DNA from: Datisca glomerata
Taxonomy: Eukaryota > Streptophyta > Magnoliopsida > Cucurbitales > Datiscaceae
Reading direction: 5' to 3'
Assembly: GCA_003255025.1 (NCBI GenBank)
Contig: QANY01000011.1
Span: 1,141,667 to 1,205,666 of the forward strand
DNA length: 64,000 bases
Positions 22,380 to 32,694 of the stretch are shown here, one piece after another. The notes under the pieces are model-generated. The model searched no databases. It saw only the letters and a list, made by a program, of their open reading frames with translations, and had not been told where the DNA came from. Each line of letters opens with the position of its first letter. Positions within the stretch are counted from its first letter, which is position 1. A program made the position numbers and the translations under genes.

Positions 22380-24344
22380 GGTCTTTATATATTTATATGT
22401 TAAATGTTTATGTGGGTTTTCTTGCATTATTCATTTAATATGAGATATGTATGAATGAATAAATTATTATGTTTTTTGAATGTATGAAAAATAATAGATC
22501 ATTAATTGTATGATGATTATTGAGTTAGGTTTTAATCTTTTGATTTTTTTCTTAGATCTTGTGTAAGTCGTTTTGAGGCTTAAGAATTTTTGTAACTTAT
22601 TTTGAATATTATTGTAATTATTCCGAACGTGTAAAGATGAAGAATGCACGAGATGAACGGTGAAATTTACTATTCATGATGGAAATTTACTATTCATGAC
22701 GGAAATTGCTGTTCACGCCAGAAAATATTGTTCCGACGGCGGTGGTCGGTAACTGCCGTAGTGGGACTGGTGGCGGCAGTGGTGGTCGGCGATGATGGGG
22801 CGACGATAGGAGAGTCCTGTCATCGGTGGCAACTGTTGTCACTTTTTGGAAAGTTTCGTACAAACCCTAATACCAACCTACACCATCACCATAAAGTTTG
22901 ATGATAACCCTCAATCGATCAATTATCTTTTTAAAATTTGAAATTAATGTAATTTTAAAATTGATATTTCATTTTATGAAAATTAGAATTAATTATTAAT
23001 TATTAATTTTATGAAAATTACAAATTAATTTTTAATTATATGAAAATTACAAATTTATTTTTAATTATATGAAAATTAGAAATTAATGTAATTTTCAAGT
23101 TTGACCAAATAAAAAAAGTGTTTATTTGAGTAAATCAAAGTCAGCTATTTTAAAAGGATAATTATAGAAATTAATTTTAATTAAAAAATAATTTTTCTTA
23201 ATTAAGTAGAATTTTGTTCAAAGCTTGAAGATTATGAAGATGGACATCAGGATGAGAAGACAATATTTGAGAAATATGTATTCTTGAAGCCGCTTTGTAA
23301 TTTTATTTTTTTATTTCAAGGGTTGTAATTTAAAAATACCCAATAGTCAATTGGTCCATTATTATTGTATTTAATTGTTAAATAATTATTTTAATTGTTA
23401 TGTTTGATAACATGTTCATGCATTAGTCGATCACATGCCATACATGAAAATCGCACACAGTTTTATTTAATCATGCATCTCATCAGTATAGCATGATTTA
23501 TTAGGATTGTTCTAATATGTTTACATGTATTGTTTTATGAAATAAATTTCATGTAAACTGCTAGATTTTAATTAGTTAAAACTTGGTAATCACACCACAC
23601 TAAAGGCTATAGTAACCTTTAGGATAACTGACTTTAGTGAAAGAGTTTTATTAAAGTTTGATGAATATAATTAATTAGTTAATCTAAGTTCACCTAATTT
23701 TGACTTATGCACTTTGGAAGGTTAAAGGAATTTAGATCAATGAGATTGATATAACTGACTATTAAATATTCATAGGATTATTATTTTAACTAGTAATTAA
23801 TTTTGAACTAATTGATTAGTTAAAAATGAAAACACATAATCTTAAAATAGTGAGTGGGAGAAGGTTGACATGTCAATGTAACATACAATCTCTATTATTA
23901 GTACAACACCATGAGGTGCAGTAAGGGCCTCGAGATGACTTTGTTTTCATCCCCCTAATGAAGGTTTCAAACTGTACCAATACAACCGTTGGACTTCTTA
24001 AGAAGGTAGGACGAAGTGATGTAGTTTAGTTTTGGAATATGAAATAATGAGTTACACTCACAAAGTCACAATTAAGCTTTTATGTGGATAATTATGATTT
24101 GGCGAAACAAGTGATACCTTATTGTTAAAATAGAAAATATGAGATATTTTATGTTTTAATTAATAAGGATGCAATTGTATCATAGACAGTTTGAGGTTAA
24201 TCTGACTGATCCCAAGGCAGCACATTAATTGTTGGGTTATTTTATCGTGATTAATAAATGTTAAATTTTATGTGTTTATTATGTTGCATTCATGCAGCAC
24301 GTTTACTTTTCGAATTCTAGATATTTATCAATCATATTGAATCT
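22380..24344 (+). other. Copia-1 untranslated leader
   Basis: Long non-coding leader. It contains a G-rich island (about 22725-22850, repeated ggcggtggtcgg-like motifs) and an AT-rich array at 22940-23100 built of atgaaaattacaaatt-like units of about 32 bp. No frame of interest. Confidence 0.6.
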
Positions 24345-25576
24345 TGTATGTTTTAAATTTCAATTATTGTTTTATGTCTACCACGGCCAATCCTGTTATT
24401 GCTTTACTCGCTCTTGAGAAATTGAATGGTGATAACTTCGTACGTTGTTAATTTGTGAACTATAAGTTCGTTCTTACTAAGGAATGTCCTGAGGAGCCCC
24501 CTGCTAATGCCCCTAAAAATGTTAGTGACAAATATGACGCTTGGATCATATCAAATAACATGGCGAAGTGTTACATGCTTCTGAGCATGAATGATGTTCT
24601 GAGAACCAAGCATGAAAGCATGAAGACTGTCTATGAGATTGTGGAATCTCTACAGACTATGTTTGGGCAACAATCTGATCAAAGTCGTCAGGAGGCCACT
24701 AGGAACTATATGAAAACTAAGATGAGAAAGGGTACTTCTGTGCGAGAACATGTTTTGTATGTTTTAAATTTCAGTTATTGTTTTATGTCTACCACGAGCA
24801 ATCCTGTTATTGCTTTACTCGCTCTTGAGAATTGAATGGTGATAACTTCGTACGTTGCTAATTTGTGAACCATAAGTTCGTTTTTACTGAGGAATGTCCT
24901 GAGGAGCCCCCTGCTAATGCCCCTAAAAATGTTAGTGATAAATATGACGCTTGGATCATATCAAACGATAGGGCGAAGTGTTACATGCTTCTGAGCATGA
25001 ATGATGTTCTGAGAATCAAGCATGAAAGCATGAAGACTGTCTATGAGATTGTGGAATCTCTATAGACTATGTTTGGGCAGCAATCTGATCAAAGTCGTCA
25101 GGAGGCCACTAGGAGCTATATGAAAACTAAGATGAGAAAGGGTACTTCTGTGCGAGAACATGTTTTGTATGGTTTAAATTTTAGTTATTGTTTTATGTCT
25201 ACCACGGGTAATCCTGTTATTGCTTTACTCACTCTTGAGAAATTGAATGGTGATAACTTCGTACATTGCTAATTTGTGAACCATAAGTTCGTTCTTACTG
25301 AGAAATGTCCTGAGGAGCCCCCTGCTAATGCCCCTAAAAATGTTAGTGACAAATATGATGCTTGGATCATATCAAACAATAGGGCGAAGTGTTACATGCT
25401 TCTGAGCATGAATGATGTTCTAAGAACCAAGCATGAAAACATGAAGACTATCTATGAGATTGTGGAATCTCTACAGACTATGTTTGGGCAACAATCTGAT
25501 CAAAGTCGTCAGGAGGCCACTAGGAGCTATATGAAAACTAAGATGAGAAAAGGGTACTTCTGTGCAAGAACATGTT
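24345..25576 (+). repeat. Three tandem copies of a 410-bp gag segment
   Basis: Head-to-tail units at 24345-24756, 24757-25166 and about 25167-25576. Each starts tgtatgttttaaattt (with minor changes), runs through the gag start codon (atgtctaccacg), and ends inside the REHVL part of gag. The copies are very similar to one another. All three carry the same in-frame TAA shortly after the start (LNGDNFVRC then stop). Unit 2 alone has an extra TAG after VESL. Confidence 0.93.
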
Positions 25577-26030
25577 TTGAACATGATCAATATAATGCAC
25601 GAGGTGGAATTACATTGGTAGAAGTACATGGGGCGACCATTGATGAACGAACTCATGTTAACATTATACTTGAGTCGCGCATTCCAGATTTTTCTGTGTT
25701 CACAACCAACTATGTTATGAAATTACAATTTAACATGACCCAATTGTTAAATGAACTGCAAACTTTTGAGTCGCTCGACCAGAGAATGACCAAAGAGGGC
25801 GAGATAAATGTTGTCGAGTAAAAGCTTTCTTCCACTATTAAAAGTAACAAGAGGAAAAGATCAATGAAAAGGGAAAAAGTAAAAACAAGAAAGGGAAGAA
25901 AGTCAAGACATGACCAAAAGCCAAGGAGAATAAGAAAGACAACAAGCCCAAAGAAAAATGTTTCCACTATGGGTTTGAAGGCCATTGGAAGAGAAACTGT
26001 AACAAATATCTCTCCGAGCTGAAAAAAGGT
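24374..26030 (+). pseudogene. Copia-1 gag, triplicated
   Basis: Copia gag (UBN2 family): MSTTANPVIALLALEKLNGD, then KFVLTKECPEEPPANAP, SDKYDAWI, ESLQTMFGQQSDQSRQEA and MRKGTSVREHV. After the third unit it continues with GATIDERTHVNIILESRIPDF and LLNELQTFESL. The nucleocapsid zinc knuckle at 25959-26000 reads CFHYGFEGHWKRNC, where the second Cys of CX2CX4HX4C is Tyr, so zinc binding would fail. The early TAA present in all three tandem copies prevents translation from the normal start. Confidence 0.9.
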
Positions 26031-26200
26031 AAATATGATTTACTTGTTCTTGAAGCTTGTTTTGTGGAATATGATTTGACATCCTGGATACTGGATTCAG
26101 GAGCCACAAACCATGTATGTTCTTTTTTTTCCAGATGCTTGGTTCGTCAAGGGAGCTGGCTGATGGCGAGGTCATTTAGAGAGTTGACAGTAGTGCGCTC
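26031..26200 (+). pseudogene. Copia-1 aspartic protease
   Basis: The frame around 26077-26120 reads LTSWILDSGATNHVCS, the copia retropepsin active-site block; DSGA codons are at 26094-26105. The active-site Asp is kept. Surrounding sequence soon loses the frame, and the C-terminal half is degraded. It would release gag, integrase and RT from the polyprotein. Confidence 0.85.
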
Positions 26201-26469
26201 ATTCCAGATAAAGCATTAAGGACAATCCGTTTACTTTTTGGATATAATTATTTAGTTTTGACTGATGTTTATTATATTCTTCGATTTTCGAGAAATTTGA
26301 TTTCTCTTTCTTTTTTGCAAGAACAATTATTCGAAGTTTATTTTATTAATAAAGAGTTTATTATTTCATAGAATAGATTCGATATTTGTCATGCAAAAGT
26401 TATAAACGGACTATATATGCTTAAACCGACTGAACTGGCATTAAATAATTCTCAATTATTTGAAGTAGC

Positions 26470-27380
26470 AAAACCTAAAAGTAACAAATGACATAGAGTT
26501 TCTCACGATGATGATAACACATATATTTGGCATCTTAGGTTGGGACATTTTAATCTAGATAGGTTAAACATGTTAACAATGCATGATACTTTGGGAGAAC
26601 TAAAAGTTGGAACTCTTCTTGTTTGTCAATCCTGTCTAGTGGGTAAAATGACCAAGAGACATTTCAAAGGAAAGGGTCAAAGAGCCAAAGAACCATTTGA
26701 ACTAGTACATAGTGATGTCCGTGGACCGATCAATGTATAAGCTAGAGGTCGGTATGAGTATTTCATCATTTTTATTGGCGATTATCTAAGATATACTTAC
26801 CTAATGCAAAAAAAGTTTGAAACTTTTGGAAAGTTTAAAGACTTCAAAGTTGAAGCTGAAAAGCAAATAGATAAATCATTGAAAACCCTTTGGTCCTATC
26901 GAGGCGGTGAATACTTGAATTTAAAATTCAAGGATTATTTGCTGGAGTGTGGAATCCTATCCCAACTCACAGCACCTGGAATACCATAGCAAAATGGTGT
27001 TGCATAGAGGAGAAACTGAACCTTATTGAATATGGTTATGTCGATATTAAGCTACTCATCACTATCGCTTACACTTTGGGGCTATGCATTACACACGACA
27101 ACTTACATTTTGAATGTAGTACTCTTTAAGTCTGTAAGGAAGATGCATTTAGAGTTATGGAATGACTCCAAACCTAGTTTGTGTCATTTCCGTATAAGGG
27201 GGTGTCTAGCTCACGTTCTTAGACCCAAGACCATAAAGTTAGACTAAAGGTCTGAGGTAAGCATATTCGTAGGCTATACTCAAGAGACTAGAGGTGGGTA
27301 CTTTTATAGTCATAAGGATCAAAAGGTGTTTGTGTTGATAAATGCAACCTTCCTTGAACACAACTATATGGAAAACTAAA
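26470..27380 (+). pseudogene. Copia-1 integrase
   Basis: HLRLGHFNLDRL and CQSCLVGKMTKRHF (26530-26670) form the HHCC pre-integrase zinc domain. The core follows with ELVHSDVRGP (first catalytic Asp kept) and LWSYRGGEYL, where the second catalytic Asp of the usual SDRGGEY is Tyr. The catalytic Glu region reads QNGVA-stop-RRN (about 26990-27012), so Glu is replaced by TAG. Further stops and a frameshift follow, then a linker resembling SIFVGYTQETRGGYF. Inactive on three counts. Confidence 0.88.
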
Positions 27381-27599
27381 TCTCGTAGAAAAGTAGTTCT
27401 CGAGGAATTAGCAGCTGGTGAGTTTAGATCACCTTCAATTTTACTGATAAAAGTCAAACCAGAGAAATCATAGATCCTGTTAAGGAAACCCTGGTACAAC
27501 GTCGTAGTGGGAGGGTTGTGAGAGAACCAGTTCGCTATAAACTAGAAGCACATGTCCTAGTGTCAGACACTGATAAGGACGATCTATTAAGTTATGAAG

Positions 27600-28560
27600 A
27601 AGCAATGGAAGATCCTGAAAAGGAGAAATGACACGATGCCATGAACCAGGAAATGAAATCTATGTATTTCAATTTCGCTGGGAACTTGTAGATCCACCTG
27701 AAGATACCAGGCCCATTGGATGTAAATGGATCTTCAAGAAAAAAGTGGTGCAAATAGGAAAGTAGATACTTTCAAGGTACGGTTAGTAGCTAAGGGCTAT
27801 ACACAAAGGGATGTAGTCAATTATGAAGATACATTATCTCATGTGGCTGAAATCCATTCGCATCCTTTTGTCCATAGCCGCTAGTTTTGACTATGAGATA
27901 TGACAAATGGAGGTCAACACACATTTTCTGAATGGATCTCTTGAAGAAATCATCTATATGATGCAACCAGAATGGTTCGTACAAAAGGACCAAGATCAGA
28001 AAAATATGCTAGTTGTTTAAATCCATTTATGAATTAAAATAAGCATCTAGATCTTGAAATCTTAACTTTGATGGGATAATAAAGTTTTATGGCTTCGAGC
28101 AAAATGTTAATGAAGTCTGTGTTTATAAATATATCAAAGATAAAATATTGGTTTTCTTAGTTCTTTATATTGATGATATTATACTAATTGAGAATGATAT
28201 AGAAACTCTATCAAAGGTAAAATAGTGGTTAGCTGAGAAATTTCAAATGAAAGATTTGGGAGAAGCAAGCTATTAACTGGGCATCCAATTCATAAGTGAT
28301 AGAAATAATAAGCTCTTCGCATTTTCTCATACATCTTATATTGATAAGGTGCTGGAAAGATTCTCTATAGAGAATTTCAAAAAATGTCAATTACCCACCA
28401 GACATGAAATTGTTCTCTCCAAGAAAAAATGTCCCAAGACACCTATGGAGGAGGAGGATATGAGAAAGGTTCCCTATGAATCAGCAGTTGGAAGTCTCAT
28501 ATATGTCATGTTGTGTACGAGACCGGGCATCTGTTCTGCAGTAAAAAATTTCAGTCGTTA
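27600..28560 (+). pseudogene. Copia-1 reverse transcriptase
   Basis: Frames give GCKWIFKKKVVQ, RLVAKGYTQRDVVNYED, MEVNTHFLNGSLEEIIYM and VLYIDDIILIEND. The catalytic box is YIDD at 28166-28177 (YVDD in most copia elements), so both Asp are kept. A later frame (28349-28567) gives MLERFSIENFKKCQLPT and VGSLIYVMLCTRPGICSAV. Several frameshifts and stops. Confidence 0.88.
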
Positions 28561-29125
28561 TCGATAGAGTATAGGTTTGGAATATTAAATTGCAGTAAAA
28601 CACATTTTCAGGCATCTTAGAAGAACGAGAAACTATATGCTTATTTATTTAGGTGGAGATCTGAATCCCATTGGATATACTGATTCTGATTTTCAATCAG
28701 ACAGAGATATCACCCTAGGTGGATGAGCTGTAGTCTGGAGAAGTATTAAACAATCCAGTATTGTAAATTCCACTATGGAAGCCAAATATATAGCGGCTTG
28801 TGAAGCTGTGAAAGAAGCGGTATGACTCAGAAAGTTTTATACTGATCTGGAAGTAGTTTCAGATATGAACAAACCACTAATCCTGTACTGTGACAATAGT
28901 GAGGTGGTGGCGAATTTTAAGAAACCAAGGAGTCACAAGAGGGGCAAGCAAATAGAGAGGAAATATTATCTTGTGAGAGAGATTGTGCATCGAAGGGATG
29001 TGACTGTTATGAAGATAGCGTCGGAACAGAACCTGGCTAATCCTTTTACAAAGATATTTTCTGCGAAATCATTTGAAGGTCACGTGCGTAACATGTCTTT
29101 GAGAGAAATTCCACATTTGTTTTAG
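28561..29125 (+). pseudogene. Copia-1 RNase H
   Basis: IGYTDSDFQSDRD (first catalytic Asp), VVWRSIKQSSIVNSTMEAKY with the catalytic Glu, LILYCDNSEVVANFKKPRS with the third Asp, then the terminal REIVHRRDVTVMKIASEQN and ANPFTKIFSAKSFEGHV up to the stop at 29123-29125. Isolated stops (after TLGG and EAV) break it. The end of this frame sits 5 bp before the polypurine tract, as usual in copia elements. Confidence 0.9.
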
Positions 29126-29129
29126 GGTA

Positions 29130-29139
29130 AGTGGGAGAT
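29130..29139 (+). other. Polypurine tract of Copia-1
   Basis: agtgggagat immediately before the tgttgg start of the 3' LTR; primes plus-strand DNA synthesis. Confidence 0.8.
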
Positions 29140-30888
29140 TGTTGGGGGTTATGTACTCAAAGCATGTGTACTGACATTTTGATATGAAATTTAATAAGGA
29201 TTATATTTTCTTATGAATTATTGTTGAATAATTTCATAAATATCTGAAAATTCTATGAACGTGTATTAATACGAGAGGATTAAGATCATAGATAATTAAT
29301 AAAATTGCTAGCAACATATTAGAGTATGGAATATTTAATAAATGGTTGCTAGTACGGTTCACTAAGTATTATGAATGCATGTGATCTAAATCCGGATCAT
29401 TGATGTGGATAGACATCTTAGTGAATGTACTTCATATAATGAGATTATATATGACTGGACCGATGTGAAATAATATATTTATCAACGTGCCGTTTATCAT
29501 CAAAATTTAATACACATCAATATGTCTGTATCCTGAGTAGTCATGAACTCTTATGCATGTCTACTGGATCTTTTGATTTACTCGTTAAGGTTTGTTTGGA
29601 AAACAGGCTAGTGACTTTTGTTTTGGAGATTCAGTGATATGGATGATTGAGAACATTATCTTACAAGATTTGAAATTCAAGATTTCCTAACGAATCGTAT
29701 ATTGGTTCCCTTAAGTGTTAATTCTGGAACTGAATGGTTATTGAGCTCAAATTTATAATAAGATTATAAATTAGCCATTCACTAGTGGGTTAATGGTACT
29801 TAAGGATCAAAAGATAATTAGAAGGGTAAAATGATAATTTTGGCCAGTCCGAATTTATGAACCAATAATTGGAGGACAGAACTACATGACTACATGAGAA
29901 TACTATGTAAATACATTCTATAATCTCTAAGAGTACAATTCCATATTAATAGCGGAGTAATAAGAAATTAATAAATAAGATTATGTAATTAAAAAGTTTG
30001 ATTAATAATATGGTTTATTGGAGCTTAGTATTATAGATCCATGGTCCCCAAGTCACCTTTATACTTCGCAGTTTATAGTGTTAATATTTCAGGACATGAG
30101 AAAATGACTTACATGCAAATGAATTTTTATTCTAGAGTAAGTACATAATTATAAGATATTTATGCGTGACTAATTAATTCAGAATTAATTAATTGAATTA
30201 TTTATATATAATAATATATATTATATATTATTAAGGTTTGTTTGGAAAACAGGCTAGTGACTTTTGTTTTGGAGATTCAGTGATATGAATGGTTGAGACA
30301 TGATCTTACAAGATTTGAAATCCAAGCTTTCCTAACGGATTGTATATTGGTTCTCTTCAGTGTTAATTCTGGAACTGAATGGTTATTGAGCTCAGATTTA
30401 TAATAAAATTATAAATTAATCATTCACTAATGGATTAATGGTACTTAAGGATCAAAAGGTAATTAGAAGGGTAAAACGGTAATTTTGATCAGTTCTAATT
30501 TTTGAACCAATAATTGGAGGACAGAACTACATGGCATGATTATATCAATGAACTACATGAGAATACTATGTAAATACATTCTATAATTTCTAAGAGTATA
30601 ATTCCATATTTATAGTGGAGTAATAATGGAATTAATAAATATGATTATTTAATTAAAAAATTTGATTAATAATCTGGTTTATTGGAGCTTAGGATTATAG
30701 GTCAATGGTTCCCAAGTCACCTCTATATTTCGCAGTTTAGGGTGTGAATATTTTAGGACATGAGAAAATGACTTACTTGCAAATGAATTTTTATTCTGGA
30801 GCAAGTATGTAATTATGAGATATTTATGTGTGACTAATTAATTAATTAAATTATTTATCTATAATAATATAATTTCAGAATTAATATA

Positions 30889-30924
<36 letters not shown>

Positions 30925-31965
30925 TATCGGTTTTTTTAATTATCGATAAGTGATACAAAATATCTAAATTATGAAATTAGATAATTAAATTATTATTATT
31001 AGATAATAATTTGGATCAACTAATTCTGTTAGTTATGAAATAAAAGATTATTTAGTTGATATGGATAATAATATATATCAATTTTGAATTAACTAATAAT
31101 ATCTAAAAATTTGATTAAAATAAATATTTAATCTCCAGTAATTGTCACATGCCAATCACTGATTGGGTATCGGAGATTGACATAAATTACTGTAGTGCCA
31201 CGTGACACTACAGTAGTGGGTGTGCAATACTGTAGTGCCACGTGGCATTACAATGGTTTCCTGGGGCACTGTGCTGCCTCACGGTGCAGTTGTGCACAAT
31301 AGCAGTGGGTCTGACTACTATGAGCAATTTTATAATTAAATATTATTTCAATTATCGTATCAAGAAAAATACATAGATATTATTTTGATGGCCTAAGAAG
31401 TTAAATCAGTTGAATCAATGAGTTGAATCAGTTCATTAATCAAGAGTTAAGAGAAGAACATAATTTCTGAAGGAGTGATTTTTCGACGATTAAGAGTTAA
31501 TCAAATTTCTAAAAAAATCATCGTCACATTCTTTTACAAAATCGTCTCACAAAAGTCATTCTCAGTAAAATCTTTAGATTTCATGTGTTGAGTACATCTA
31601 GAGACAGAAAAAGTGTCTTATGTCCACACACGTCCTAGTGCGTTGAGGATTGACTTGAAAGATTTTAGTGTGGATCTCGAGTATGCTGATCGTTGGAACG
31701 ATTTCATGGGAATAAAGAATCGATTGGTTTCGCGATGATGTTTGATTTAGACTACAAGAGGTATATGATTCATAACTTTGTATGTTGTTAATTTAATATA
31801 TAAATATATAATTGATCTTTACTGATTGAGAATAGTTTTCAATAAAAAGTCTTTTGGTTATTGTAGCGTTCCGGGATTTTGTTTACTAAAAGATTCGATT
31901 TTTATTAAGTTTTTAAATGGCCACGCGCTAAACATTTCTGCCACGCACGCGCCGCAATGACCAAA
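29140..31965 (+). repeat. Copia-1 3' LTR
   Basis: Starts tgttgggggttatg and runs collinear with 20098-22365 to about 31965 (gaccaaaa). It is about 560 bp longer than the 5' LTR because of the duplication at 29585-30870. Exact 3' end uncertain by a few bases. Confidence 0.85.
29585..30870 (+). repeat. 646-bp tandem duplication in Copia-1 3' LTR
   Basis: ttaaggtttgtttgga starts at 29585 and again at 30231. Both copies run through gagaatactatgtaaata and gacttac to the AT-rich stretch. The 5' LTR has a single copy (20574 onward). The second copy starts right after a ttatatatta run. Confidence 0.88.
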
Positions 31966-32694
31966 AGTCTCTTGGTATAGCGTAACATTATCCTAATCCT
32001 ACTAAACCACACCCTCAGATTGTTCCCTGACAAAGAATGCCCTTCAAACCTTTGTCACTAAGCTCGAAGTTGGGTGACAACAAATCATAGAATGACATTG
32101 GGCTTGTTGCCTTTATAAACCATAGTATGACACTACTTTTGTAAATTTAAGCAACGTCCCTGTGAACATATTCATTCTTACCTTACATCAGCTTGTCATG
32201 CCACAAAGGCATCATATGGACTTTTCTTTTAATGTCACATGTTTTTTGACACATGATTCATGACGAGGTTTCTCATTATTTACATTAACCCCTGTTCAAG
32301 GTTGAAGACGGCGAGGTTAATCTTGGAGACATTTACTCTGACTGGTCGCTTCATCTCCCACATTGTTTCATGAGGTAAGAGTTATCATTAATCGCATTTA
32401 ATGCACCAAAAGAGTGAATGTCATGTCATTAAAGTGCAATCATCTTCCCTTGAACTATGAAAAGGTGTGAAGCGAAAGACCCCCCATTAATGAAGCGACG
32501 TCCCTTCGCCTTCTTAGGCGTTAAGTAAGGGCATGGGAAGGCGCGTCTTTTGGCTTGCCCCCTTTCCATCCCTTATAAATGGGGAGGGGTGAAGCTCATT
32601 CCTTCAAGCTTTCTCTCCAACAATTTTCGAAGATCTCGATCTCTCCTTCTTCTTCTTCTTTGATTAAACCTCTTCTCCTTTCTTGCTCAAAACC
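31966..32694 (+). promoter_or_regulatory. Upstream region of the PMD gene; possible second half of a split LTR
   Basis: Non-coding. A TATA box, ttataaat at 32573-32580, lies 115 bp before the ATG at 32695. It is followed by a pyrimidine-rich leader (ctctccttcttcttc), as expected of a plant core promoter and 5' UTR. The first 350 bp may be the continuation of R1 copy B across Copia-1, which is inferred from position only. Confidence 0.5.

Larger units (their letters stand above)
20098..31965 (+). mobile_element. Copia-1: Ty1/copia retrotransposon with long LTRs, defective
   Basis: 5' LTR 20098-22365, primer site 22368-22379, 2-kb leader, gag from 24374, protease, integrase, reverse transcriptase, RNase H ending 29125, polypurine tract 29130-29139, 3' LTR 29140-31965. 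Domain order PR-IN-RT-RH defines Ty1/copia. Both LTRs begin tgttgg and share blocks throughout. Internal expansions are a gag triplication and a 646-bp duplication in the 3' LTR. Stops, frameshifts and lost catalytic residues make it dead. No clear target duplication remains (flanks ctttc versus gtctc), which fits an old insertion or a slightly misplaced 3' end. Confidence 0.9.

Noticed and set aside
24345..25576. CRISPR-like or satellite array
   Set aside because: Units are about 410 bp, only three, and encode gag; this is a local duplication in a eukaryotic retroelement.
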